This document shows, one piece after another, positions 1 to 7,404 of a stretch of DNA of 64,000 nucleotides. Position 1 is the stretch's first letter; every line of letters begins with the position of its first letter. A program made the position numbers and the translations under genes. The notes under the pieces were generated by a model that was not told the origin of the DNA, searched no databases, and worked only from the letters and a program-made list of their open reading frames with translations. This DNA is from Dactylococcopsis salina PCC 8305 (GTDB taxonomy: Bacteria; Cyanobacteriota; Cyanobacteriia; Cyanobacteriales; Rubidibacteraceae), in assembly GCF_000317615.1 (NCBI RefSeq), contig NC_019780.1, positions 1,323,840 to 1,387,839 of the forward strand, written 5' to 3'.

Positions 1-2
1 AC

Positions 3-2435
3 AATCCTCACCTTACCTCAAAGTGGGTAGAAGTTTTGGTAGATTGTCCTGATATTGAAGGACTCTTAACCTATCGTCTCCCTTCTGATGTTTCTGTGCA
101 ACCTGGAGATGTTCTCAATGTTCCCCTCAGAAACCAAATCGTTGGCGGTATTGCCATTCGTCTGCGATCGTCTCTTCCCCCTGATCTCTCAGAAGACAAA
201 ATTAAAGAAGTGGAGACAGTAGTTAGCGAAAGTTTATTTCCCTCCCATTACTGGGAATTGTTGGAACAGATCGCCCAATATTACTGTACGCCCCTATTAT
301 CTGTAATCCGTACCGCTTTACCCCCTGGCTTGTTGGGAAAATCACAACTGCGGATTCGTCTAAAACCTGAAGCCATCCCAACTGGCGCAGAAACCTTTTG
401 TTCTCCTGTGGCGGCGAGTGTTCTCAGGCGTTTACAGTCCCAAAAAATTGGGGAATACAGTGCGATTTATCTGCGAAATAAAATTAAAGGGGCGCAACGA
501 GGAATTAATGAATTGATGCGACGGGGTTGGGTAGAAAGTTATTTACAACAGCCACAACCTTCTCGCCCAAAACAACAAAAAGCAGTGCTGTTGGTGGGAG
601 ATTCCCCAGACTTGACTTCCCGTCAACGAGAAGTTTTAGAGATGTTGCGTCGTCGTGGCGGTGAGTTATGGTTAACGGAACTACTACAGGCTTGTTCGAC
701 TACTTCTAGCACCGTTTCTGCTTTAGAAAAAAAAGGCTGTGTGGTGATTCAAGCCCAAGAAAGATTACGGTTTGCAGAAACTCCCACCCAAGAGGTCGAT
801 CGCGCGAAAGTTTTAAATAACGCTCAACAAAACGCATTAGACACCATTCTAGGCATAACGGGTTACAGCGAAGTCTTGTTACATGGTGTAACCGGATCAG
901 GGAAAACAGAAGTTTATTTACAAGCGATCGCGCCCCGTTTAAACTCAGGAGAATCAGTATTGTTGCTTGTTCCTGAAATTGGACTCACTCCTCAACTGTG
1001 CGATCGCGCCCGCGCCCGTTTTGGGACACAAGTTTGTATCTATCACAGTGGACTCTCCACAGGGGAACGTTACGACACTTGGCGACAAATGCTCACAGGT
1101 GAACCGCAAGTCGTGATTGGCACTCGATCGGCAATTTTTGCCCCTCTTCCCCAACTGGGAATGATCATCTTAGATGAAGAACACGACAGCAGTTTTAAGC
1201 AAAATCAGCGTCTTCCCACCTATCACGCTCGTACTGTCGCCAAATGGCGATCGAAGCTGGAAAACTGTCCCTTAATTCTCGGATCAGCCACTCCCTCCCT
1301 AGAAAGCTGGGAAACCCAAACTCGTCCATCTCCCCAGAAAATTTATCTTTCCCTACCAGAGCGAGTTTATTCTCGTCCACTTCCTCCCGTTTCCATTGTT
1401 GACATGAGGAAAGAATTACAACAGGGAAACCGATCGATTTTCAGTCAACCCCTACAAACCGCGCTCCAACAGTTAAAAGCCACTAGGAAACAAGGAATAC
1501 TGTTCATCCCTCGTCGTGGACATAGTACCTTTGTTTCTTGTCGCAGTTGTGGCTATGTCATCGAATGTCCTCATTGCGATGTGTCCTTGTCTTATCACTA
1601 TACCCATGAAGGCGCAACTCAAACCCTGCGCTGTCATTACTGTAATCATACTCAAATGCAACCGCCACAATGTCCAGCTTGTGGTTCGCCCTATCTCAAG
1701 CATTTTGGCACAGGAACGCAACGAGTGAAACAAGCATTGGATCAAGAATTTCCCGAATTACGAGCATTACGGTTTGATAGTGATACCACTCGCACTAAAG
1801 GAGCGCATCGATCGCTTTTAAATCAATTTACCAATTACGAAGCAGACTTGTTAGTGGGAACACAAATGCTAACCAAAGGCTTAGATATTGCCGAAGTGAC
1901 CCTAGTCGCAGTGGTTTCCGCCGATGGAGTGTTGCATCGATCGGATTATATGGCAGCAGAGCGAGCTTATTCCACCCTCGCACAAGTCGCAGGAAGAGCA
2001 GGAAGAGGAGATGATCCAGGGGTGGTCATCATCCAAACCTATTCCCCCGAACATCCCGTCATTGAAGCCCTACGAACCCATGACTATCAGCGTTTTGCTC
2101 AAGCCGAATTAGAGAATAGACAAGCCTATCATTATCCTCCTTACGGGAAACTCATCTTATTAAATTTAAGCGGTTTAGACGCTCTAGAAGTGCAACAAAC
2201 AGCGACAATGTTAGCCGATGTTTGTCGAGAAATGACAGGAGAAAATCAAGCTGAAATTTTAGGCCCCGCTCCTGCAAGTATAATGCGAATTGCTCGTCGT
2301 TATCGCTGGCAAATTCTGTTAAAGTATCCACCGAGCGTGGGAGAAAATATATTAACTGAATTGATGGAATTATATGCTTTATGTCCGAAAGGAGTCAGTT
2401 TAAAAATTGACGTTGATCCCTTAGATATGGGGTAA
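3..2435 (+). CDS. priA: Primosomal protein N' (replication restart helicase), 5' end outside window
   Basis: Replication-restart helicase that reloads the replisome at stalled forks. Seen in order: an N-terminal DNA-binding segment (WVEVLVDCP then TYRLP) at the window edge, Walker A GVTGSGKTE near base 890, a DEEH box near 1175, four Cys pairs (CRSC, CPHC, CHYC, CPAC) for two zinc ions between 1540 and 1690, and late helicase motifs GTQMLTKGLD and QVAGRAGRG near 1860-2005. The frame is open back to base 3 with family-like residues before the in-frame TTG at 36. That TTG is therefore not the start; the gene begins upstream of the window. About 800 residues visible, normal for PriA. Confidence 0.95.
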   Translation, partial: NPHLTSKWVEVLVDCPDIEGLLTYRLPSDVSVQPGDVLNVPLRNQIVGGIAIRLRSSLPPDLSEDKIKEVETVVSESLFPSHYWELLEQIAQYYCTPLLSVIRTALPPGLLGKSQLRIRLKPEAIPTGAETFCSPVAASVLRRLQSQKIGEYSAIYLRNKIKGAQRGINELMRRGWVESYLQQPQPSRPKQQKAVLLVGDSPDLTSRQREVLEMLRRRGGELWLTELLQACSTTSSTVSALEKKGCVVIQAQERLRFAETPTQEVDRAKVLNNAQQNALDTILGITGYSEVLLHGVTGSGKTEVYLQAIAPRLNSGESVLLLVPEIGLTPQLCDRARARFGTQVCIYHSGLSTGERYDTWRQMLTGEPQVVIGTRSAIFAPLPQLGMIILDEEHDSSFKQNQRLPTYHARTVAKWRSKLENCPLILGSATPSLESWETQTRPSPQKIYLSLPERVYSRPLPPVSIVDMRKELQQGNRSIFSQPLQTALQQLKATRKQGILFIPRRGHSTFVSCRSCGYVIECPHCDVSLSYHYTHEGATQTLRCHYCNHTQMQPPQCPACGSPYLKHFGTGTQRVKQALDQEFPELRALRFDSDTTRTKGAHRSLLNQFTNYEADLLVGTQMLTKGLDIAEVTLVAVVSADGVLHRSDYMAAERAYSTLAQVAGRAGRGDDPGVVIIQTYSPEHPVIEALRTHDYQRFAQAELENRQAYHYPPYGKLILLNLSGLDALEVQQTATMLADVCREMTGENQAEILGPAPASIMRIARRYRWQILLKYPPSVGENILTELMELYALCPKGVSLKIDVDPLDMG

Positions 2436-2497
2436 TCAGACGCTGATTATTTCGCCCCCTGACCCCCAAATTTGGGGGGATTAATTCGTAGGTTCGG

Positions 2498-2616
2498 TGA
2501 CAACCCAACATCAATCAAGTATTTGTAGGTTGGGTGACAACCCAACATCAATCATTTTTCTGAAATCCCCCCTAGCCTCAGTAAGGGGAGAATCAGTGAC
2601 AACCCAACATCAATCA
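2498..2616. repeat. Three spaced copies of a 20-bp repeat between priA and mazG
   Basis: The 20-mer TGACAACCCAACATCAATCA occurs at 2498, 2535 and 2597, each preceded by GGTT or GT-rich sequence. It belongs to the GTTGGGT/ACCCAAC hairpin family found throughout the window. A second palindrome (CCCCCAAATTTGGGGG) lies just before it at about 2464. No gene is visible in the 2436-2649 gap. Confidence 0.8.
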
Positions 2617-2649
2617 ATCATCAAATATAACCACAAATAAGGAACGAAA

Positions 2650-3474
2650 ATGAATCCAATAGAAACCGCAACCAAAGAATCAATTTTAAGCGCATTAAAT
2701 GATTTAATTGATGTCGTGGCGAGGCTTCGATCGCCCGACGGGGGATGTCCTTGGGACTTAGCACAAACCCAACAAACCCTAATCCCTTACATCATAGAAG
2801 AAGCCTATGAAGTTGCAGCTGCGATCCGTCGTGACAATCAAGAAGAAATTGTCGAAGAATTAGGAGACTATTTACTACAAGTGGTTTTACAATCCCAAAT
2901 TGCTGCTGAATCTGGAGATTTTACCTTAGAAGAAGTAGCGCAAGGAATCACTGATAAATTAATTCGTCGTCATCCTCATGTTTTTGGAGATGTAGAAGTT
3001 AAAGACGCTTCCGAAGTGCGGAAAAATTGGGAAGAAATCAAAGCCAAAGAAAAGGGATATGATCCCAAACAAGTCGAGAAATTAAGTCAAAATTTAAAAA
3101 AATATACAGAAACTTTGCCTCCGCTTTATGCCAGTCTAAAAATTTCGCAAAAGGTGGCAAAACTGGGCTTTGAATGGAAAGATGAGCAAGGCGTTTGGGA
3201 TAAATTTGAGGAAGAATTATCAGAGTTTAAAGCGTCTTTAAGCACTAATGATGTCGCCCATCAACAATCAGAATTAGGAGATATTTTATTTACGCTGGTG
3301 AATATTGCGCGTTGGTATGGTTTCGATCCTTCGGAAGCATTACAAGGAACAAATGAACGTTTTGTCCAACGTTTAAGTGTCATGGAAGATTTAGCAGAAA
3401 ATTCTCTGAGTGAGTACTCTTTAGAGGAATTAGAGATGCTTTGGCAAACGGCAAAACAACGCCTGAAAGGATGA
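2650..3474 (+). CDS. mazG: Nucleoside triphosphate pyrophosphohydrolase MazG
   Basis: House-cleaning enzyme that hydrolyses NTPs to NMP and pyrophosphate, removing damaged or excess nucleotides. At 274 residues it has the two-domain MazG layout. The first domain has the opening CPWDLAQTQQTL, the metal-binding helices EEAYEVAAAI and EELGDYLLQVV (residues about 50-85). The second has EEELSEFK and ELGDILFTLVNIARW (about 185-225). ATG start is preceded by AAGGAACG. It stands alone, 215 bases after priA, with repeats on both sides. Confidence 0.95.
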   Translation: MNPIETATKESILSALNDLIDVVARLRSPDGGCPWDLAQTQQTLIPYIIEEAYEVAAAIRRDNQEEIVEELGDYLLQVVLQSQIAAESGDFTLEEVAQGITDKLIRRHPHVFGDVEVKDASEVRKNWEEIKAKEKGYDPKQVEKLSQNLKKYTETLPPLYASLKISQKVAKLGFEWKDEQGVWDKFEEELSEFKASLSTNDVAHQQSELGDILFTLVNIARWYGFDPSEALQGTNERFVQRLSVMEDLAENSLSEYSLEELEMLWQTAKQRLKG

Positions 3475-3502
3475 TATTTTCTTGATTTACCAATCTGATC
3501 AC

Positions 3503-3550
3503 TCACTAAAAATCACTAAAGATCATCAAAAATCACTAAAAATCACTAAT
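3503..3550. repeat. Short AT-rich tandem repeat after mazG
   Basis: Several copies of AAAAATCACT and close variants follow the mazG stop. No hairpin or T-run typical of a terminator is evident. The rest of 3475-3650 shows no gene. Confidence 0.6.
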
Positions 3551-3650
3551 TAATAAATCAGGGAAAATGAAAGATTAGGGATAAGAAATTATTATCCTTT
3601 TTTTATGTCATTTGTTATAAACTCTGTGCTAAACTACACGAGAAATTACC

Positions 3651-3909
3651 TTATACCATTTTTGAAAAGTCAACCCCCTATAATCCCCCCTAACCCCCCT
3701 TTGAAAGGGGGGAATAATGAGTTGGTATCTAGCGCCCGATGATTGGGGGGAATAATGAGTTGGTATGTAGCGCCCGATGAAAGGGGGGAATAATGAGTTG
3801 GTATCTAGCGCCCGATGAAAGGGGGGAATAATGAGTTGGTATCTAGCGCCCGATGAAAGGGGGGAATAATGAGTTGGTATCTAGCGCCAATTATTCACGC
3901 ATGGTATTA
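3651..3909. repeat. MITE-like element (family A) with internal 38-bp tandem expansion
   Basis: Tips are inverted: TTATACCAT at 3651 and ATGGTATTA ending at 3909. Inside lies the palindrome CCCCCCTTTGAAAGGGGGG (about 3694-3712). A 38-bp unit carrying GGGGGGAATAATGAGTTGG and TAGCGCCCGAT then follows at 3703, 3741, 3779, 3817 and 3855 (last partial). A 108-bp copy without the expansion lies inverted at 62900-63007, and a diverged relative at 34570-34676. The array ends directly at the next gene, so any promoter of that gene is in or beside it. Confidence 0.8.
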
Positions 3910-4212
3910 GAAAACATAATTAAATTCATGGATGATATAGATGCAATTTCTTGGTCGTTAATTGTTCGAGAACTGCGACAGCGACTTAACCTTTCTCAAG
4001 AAAGATTAGCGCAACAACTGGGAGTTTCCTTTCAAACTGTTAATCGTTGGGAAACTGGAAAAGTAAATCCTTCTCCTATGGCAACTCAATTAATTAAGAA
4101 AACACTGATTGATTTAGGAAAAGATGGTCAAGACTTATTAGATCAATACTTGATTTTAATGGAAATGGGTGATAGTTATGCAGGTGGAACTAGAAGAAGT
4201 TTTGTTAAATAA
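3901..4212 (+). CDS. Xre/Cro-type helix-turn-helix regulator
   Basis: Small DNA-binding protein, probably the regulator of the following gene run. The HTH_3 fold is clear: RELRQRLNLSQERLAQQLG, then VSFQTVNRWETGKVNPSP, followed by a helical tail. ATG 3901 lies in the repeat tip (ATGGTATTA). ATG 3928 (MDDIDAISW, 94 residues) is an equally good or better start because it leaves the protein free of repeat-derived residues. An in-frame ATG at 3853 falls inside the tandem array and is rejected. The end overlaps the next gene by 35 bases, suggesting translational coupling. Target and ligand are unknown. Confidence 0.8.
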   Translation: MVLENIIKFMDDIDAISWSLIVRELRQRLNLSQERLAQQLGVSFQTVNRWETGKVNPSPMATQLIKKTLIDLGKDGQDLLDQYLILMEMGDSYAGGTRRSFVK

Positions 4213-4821
4213 GGGAGAGTTAAAACGTTGGGTAGAATTAGACTCTTTTCGTTATAATGCTCTCGTTTATTATGTGATTATTTTAAGTTTAATTGAAACG
4301 CCAGAAACAGAAAGAAAGGGAGAACTTAATGCGTCGATTCAAGCGTTTGGCGATCGCGATCTTAGTCCTTTTCTAGAAATTCTATTTAAGCTATTACTGT
4401 TTTTAGTAGAGTTATTAAAATTACAAGAGTTTCTAAAAAAAGAGGGAAAAACATCACGCTTGTTAACTTATTCACTGATGTAAAAAATCATAACCAAGTC
4501 ATTTATCAGATTCAGGTTTTAGATGAACTCAGTTCAGTAGGAAATCAAGTGAGTTTAAACGATCGCGCCACCGTTTTAGAAGCACTCAAAATCACGAAAC
4601 AAAACTTAATTCAGGCTTTGAAAACCGATCGCTTTGCCGTAGATTTAGCCTCAATGAGAAGTTTACACATTCAAGAACAGTCTAGCGAATATGGAAAATT
4701 ATTAAATGAGGCTCTACAAATTGGAGTGAGTTTACAAGACGAACTAGAAGGAAAAATGTTTAAGGCTTCTTCTGAAAAAGATGTAAATTTAGATAACCTA
4801 GAGGATGAAAAAAGTGAGTAA
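4178..4821 (+). CDS. Conserved-looking protein split by a -1 frameshift at an A7 run
   Basis: Two overlapping frames look like one protein. Frame one (ATG 4178, MQVELEEVLLNKGELK) stops at 4483. Frame two is open from 4388 to 4821 and has no good start at its head, yet reads as protein from GKNITLVNLFTDVKN on. A -1 shift at 4435-4441 joins them into about 214 residues ending in LDNLEDEKSE. The second half has an amphipathic helix (LEALKITKQNLIQALKTDR) and a LLNEALQIGVSLQDEL segment. Function unknown. Its stop overlaps the ATG of the next gene (TAATG), so it is part of the operon. It may instead be two proteins or a frameshift mutant. Confidence 0.6.
4435..4441 (+). other. Candidate -1 slippery heptamer A_AAA_AAA
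   Basis: Seven A residues sit in the phase X_XXY_YYZ relative to the upstream frame (codons CTA AAA AAA GAG). This is the arrangement used for programmed -1 frameshifting, and homopolymer runs also permit transcriptional slippage. The shift leads straight into the 4441-4821 frame. No stable downstream pseudoknot was checked. A sequencing or mutational indel would look the same. Confidence 0.5.
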
Positions 4822-5576
4822 TGGGAATTATTTATATCGGCGATCGAGAGACTGGAAAAACAAACTTAGCAATGGAACTCGCCAACCCAGATCATCAATA
4901 TGTCCAAGTTAATTCTCCCGACTATGAAGAACTAAAACGCTTACTTTACAGTGAAGAAAAAGGAGGAACAAGAGCCACTCCTAGCGAACAAGCCACCATT
5001 GAAAGAAATCTAGAAATCCAAGTCCAATTACCCACAGGAAATAAACAAGTAATGCTGGATTGGATCGATACCCCAGGGGAAATCTGGCGCAAAAGTTGGC
5101 AAGCAGACAACCCAACGGAATGGGAAAATTTTTTAGAAACCATTAAAGAAAGTCAAGGAGTTTTATTAATTATTCCGCCATACAGAGAACTATTAAAACC
5201 TGGGATTGATGTTCCTGAAGACAACTTTATCACTAAAGAACAGTGGTGTAATCGGTTTCGGCGCTGGCTAGACTTTTTCCGTTTAGACTGTCCAAATGCC
5301 AAACATTTACTGATTTGTCTCAGTATGGCTGACTTATTCTGTGACCCGAAACAAGAGGCAAAAAAACTCGCCTATCATCCCTATAACTCAAAACTAAATT
5401 GGCAACAACGAAACGAATATGTGTATAAAAAATACTTTCGACCAATTCAATCGGATATTAAAAAACTGAATCAAAGTATCTCAGGTTTATCAGTACGATG
5501 CTTTATTACCAGCATTTACAACCGAGAACTTTTAGAACTGCCTTGGATTTATTTAGGTAGCTTTTTAGCGGTGTAG
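4821..5576 (+). CDS. P-loop GTPase-like protein 1 of 3
   Basis: Nucleotide-binding protein of 251 residues. Walker A is GDRETGKT at residues 7-14 and a G3-like DTPGE at 83-87. LSMAD near residue 170 may stand in for NKxD. It starts one base before the end of the split gene (TAATG) and ends 4 bases before the next GTPase, so the three are co-expressed. The layout recalls TRAFAC-clade 'double GTPase' pairs reported from bacterial conflict systems, but that placement is inference. No membrane segment is seen. Confidence 0.75.
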   Translation: MGIIYIGDRETGKTNLAMELANPDHQYVQVNSPDYEELKRLLYSEEKGGTRATPSEQATIERNLEIQVQLPTGNKQVMLDWIDTPGEIWRKSWQADNPTEWENFLETIKESQGVLLIIPPYRELLKPGIDVPEDNFITKEQWCNRFRRWLDFFRLDCPNAKHLLICLSMADLFCDPKQEAKKLAYHPYNSKLNWQQRNEYVYKKYFRPIQSDIKKLNQSISGLSVRCFITSIYNRELLELPWIYLGSFLAV

Positions 5577-5580
5577 AACA

Positions 5581-6393
5581 ATGGGAAACATTTGTGTAAT
5601 TGGACCAAGAAGGTCTGGAAAAACTACATATTTAGCAGCGTTAGCTTATTGGCCAGATAAAACCGAAACCAACCAAGTAGAAATTCAACCCTTAAATGAT
5701 GAATCAAGAAATTTAGCTGATAAAGCGGAAAACATTATCCGACAAGGATCAACAGTAGAACCTACTCGTGTTGAAGAAGTGGGAAGCGTTGACGACTTAC
5801 CTTATTATTCTTTCAACATTGAAGCAAAGTTATCGTTTTGGAGTAAAAAAGAATCCATCCAACTCAACGCCAGAGACTATCCTGGAGAGATTTTTGAAAA
5901 GATCGCTGAACCGAATTTAGCTGATTCCTTTCACGAAGAATTCATTGATGAATGTTTGATGAATGATGTGACAGGATGTCTGATTTTATTAACCGCTTGG
6001 GAAGGAAGCAACGATAACTTTTATGACCGCGTGATGGGGAAATTTTTGGAATTAATGGATATGCGCGATCGCGGCGACAATCTCAGACTCGCCATTGCAC
6101 TAAGTAAATGTGAACGCGGCGAACTTTGGCCAGGACGCATTGATCCCGAAACCGAATTATTTAAACGTTATCTCCCCCGCATGACCAACACCTTACGAAA
6201 AAAAATGTCTCCCAAAAACCTACGTTTCTACGCCATTTCCACCTTTGGCGTATTAGCACGCAACGATCCACGACCGAACCGCATTGATGAAATTGGCTTG
6301 AACAGAAGGGCTTCCACACTGCGAGACGAACGCAACTGGAAACCCTATAACATGATTCCCCCTTTGTATTGGCTAAGTGGAGGAAAAGCATGA
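5581..6393 (+). CDS. P-loop GTPase-like protein 2 of 3
   Basis: 270 residues, with GPRRSGKT at 8-15, DYPGE at 99-103 and LSKCE (NKxD-like) near residue 200. It is clearly paralogous to the third GTPase: both share SGKT followed by Y-(L/M)-A-(A/S)-LAYWP, the ARDYPGE/CKDYPGE motif and an ending of P(L/I)YWL. It is more distant from the first. Likely a cytoplasmic molecular switch working with its neighbours. A short palindrome (CCCCCAATTTTGGGGG, about 6406) separates it from the third copy. Confidence 0.75.
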   Translation: MGNICVIGPRRSGKTTYLAALAYWPDKTETNQVEIQPLNDESRNLADKAENIIRQGSTVEPTRVEEVGSVDDLPYYSFNIEAKLSFWSKKESIQLNARDYPGEIFEKIAEPNLADSFHEEFIDECLMNDVTGCLILLTAWEGSNDNFYDRVMGKFLELMDMRDRGDNLRLAIALSKCERGELWPGRIDPETELFKRYLPRMTNTLRKKMSPKNLRFYAISTFGVLARNDPRPNRIDEIGLNRRASTLRDERNWKPYNMIPPLYWLSGGKA

Positions 6394-6473
6394 AATTTGC
6401 CCCCCAACCCCCCAATTTTGGGGGGCTTACAGAAGCTCATTTTTGCTAACTATTTGGAGTATTCCGTCTAACC

Positions 6474-7400
6474 ATGATTAATTGGCTGAAGAGAAAAAAC
6501 AATCCTCAAGGGGATCACAGTGAACCGAACTTTATTGATCAAGAAGCAACTCTGAGATTAGTTGGCGATCGAAAATCAGGAAAAACCGCTTATATGGCTT
6601 CTCTCGCTTATTGGCCCAACGCTGATCCGAAGAGTCCCGTACAAAATGTTAACCCAGTGGGAGACGAAGCCACGCAACTCATTAACCAGGCCCAAAACAT
6701 TTTAGAACAAGGGTTGCAACTCGAACCCACACCCCTTGCTGCGTCAGCAGATGAAGTCAAAGACTACACCCTCAGCATCAGCTTAAAAGATCAGTTTTCT
6801 TGGAAAACTCCCACCGCCACTCTCAAAAATCAACTTCTCCAACTCAACATCAGTTGTAAAGACTATCCAGGGGAGTTTTTTAGCGACTTATTACAAAAAA
6901 TAGGTGATCCGCTTTTAGATGATTACCTCGAAGACTGCTTACAAGCCACAGGGATTTTACTCTTACTCGATGGAACAGCCCACAAAAAAGATAGCCAATA
7001 CGCGATGGGGATTGATCAGTTTTTAACCCAACTGGATCAAACCGACATCGGCGGAATCCAACGGCGAGTTGCAATGGTGATTAATAAATGTGAGCAATCA
7101 GAACTATGGATTAATCGCTATAAACCCAGAGATTTAGCCAGTAAGCGGTTTCCCAATGTGTATCGAAAATTAGAAAGCTGGTCACGAATGGGAGGAGGTC
7201 AAGTGGATTGTTTCACAACGTCCGCCTTTGGAATGTTGGGGAGTCGTTATCCCGAACCCAATGCTAAAAAAATCGAGCGCGATCGCGGCGGCACTCGTTC
7301 CATCATCAAAAAACCCAAGCAGTGGCGACCATTCGGCTTAGTTGCACCGATTTACTGGTTATGTACTGGAGTCCGTCATAAAGAACTAGATCAGGGGTAA
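6474..7400 (+). CDS. P-loop GTPase-like protein 3 of 3
   Basis: 308 residues with an extra N-terminal basic stretch (MINWLKRKNN). Walker A GDRKSGKT at 31-38, DYPGE in the SCKDYPGEFF segment, and INKCE as the NKxD-like base-recognition loop. Paralogue of the preceding gene by motif order and by the shared SLAYWPN and IYWL segments. It ends 4 bases before the 717-residue protein. Hydrolysis cannot be confirmed from motifs alone. Confidence 0.75.
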   Translation: MINWLKRKNNPQGDHSEPNFIDQEATLRLVGDRKSGKTAYMASLAYWPNADPKSPVQNVNPVGDEATQLINQAQNILEQGLQLEPTPLAASADEVKDYTLSISLKDQFSWKTPTATLKNQLLQLNISCKDYPGEFFSDLLQKIGDPLLDDYLEDCLQATGILLLLDGTAHKKDSQYAMGIDQFLTQLDQTDIGGIQRRVAMVINKCEQSELWINRYKPRDLASKRFPNVYRKLESWSRMGGGQVDCFTTSAFGMLGSRYPEPNAKKIERDRGGTRSIIKKPKQWRPFGLVAPIYWLCTGVRHKELDQG

Positions 7401-7404
7401 ACCA

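Noticed and set aside
1473-2112. Antisense and shifted frames inside priA
   Set aside because: Shadow frames over a strongly conserved helicase; no independent support.
3703-3888. CRISPR-like regularly spaced array
   Set aside because: The 38-bp units follow one another directly with no variable spacers and no cas genes are nearby; it is a tandem expansion inside a repeat element.
3853-3900. Earlier in-frame ATG for the Xre regulator
   Set aside because: It lies in the tandem repeat units, has no ribosome binding site and would add residues encoded by repeat DNA.
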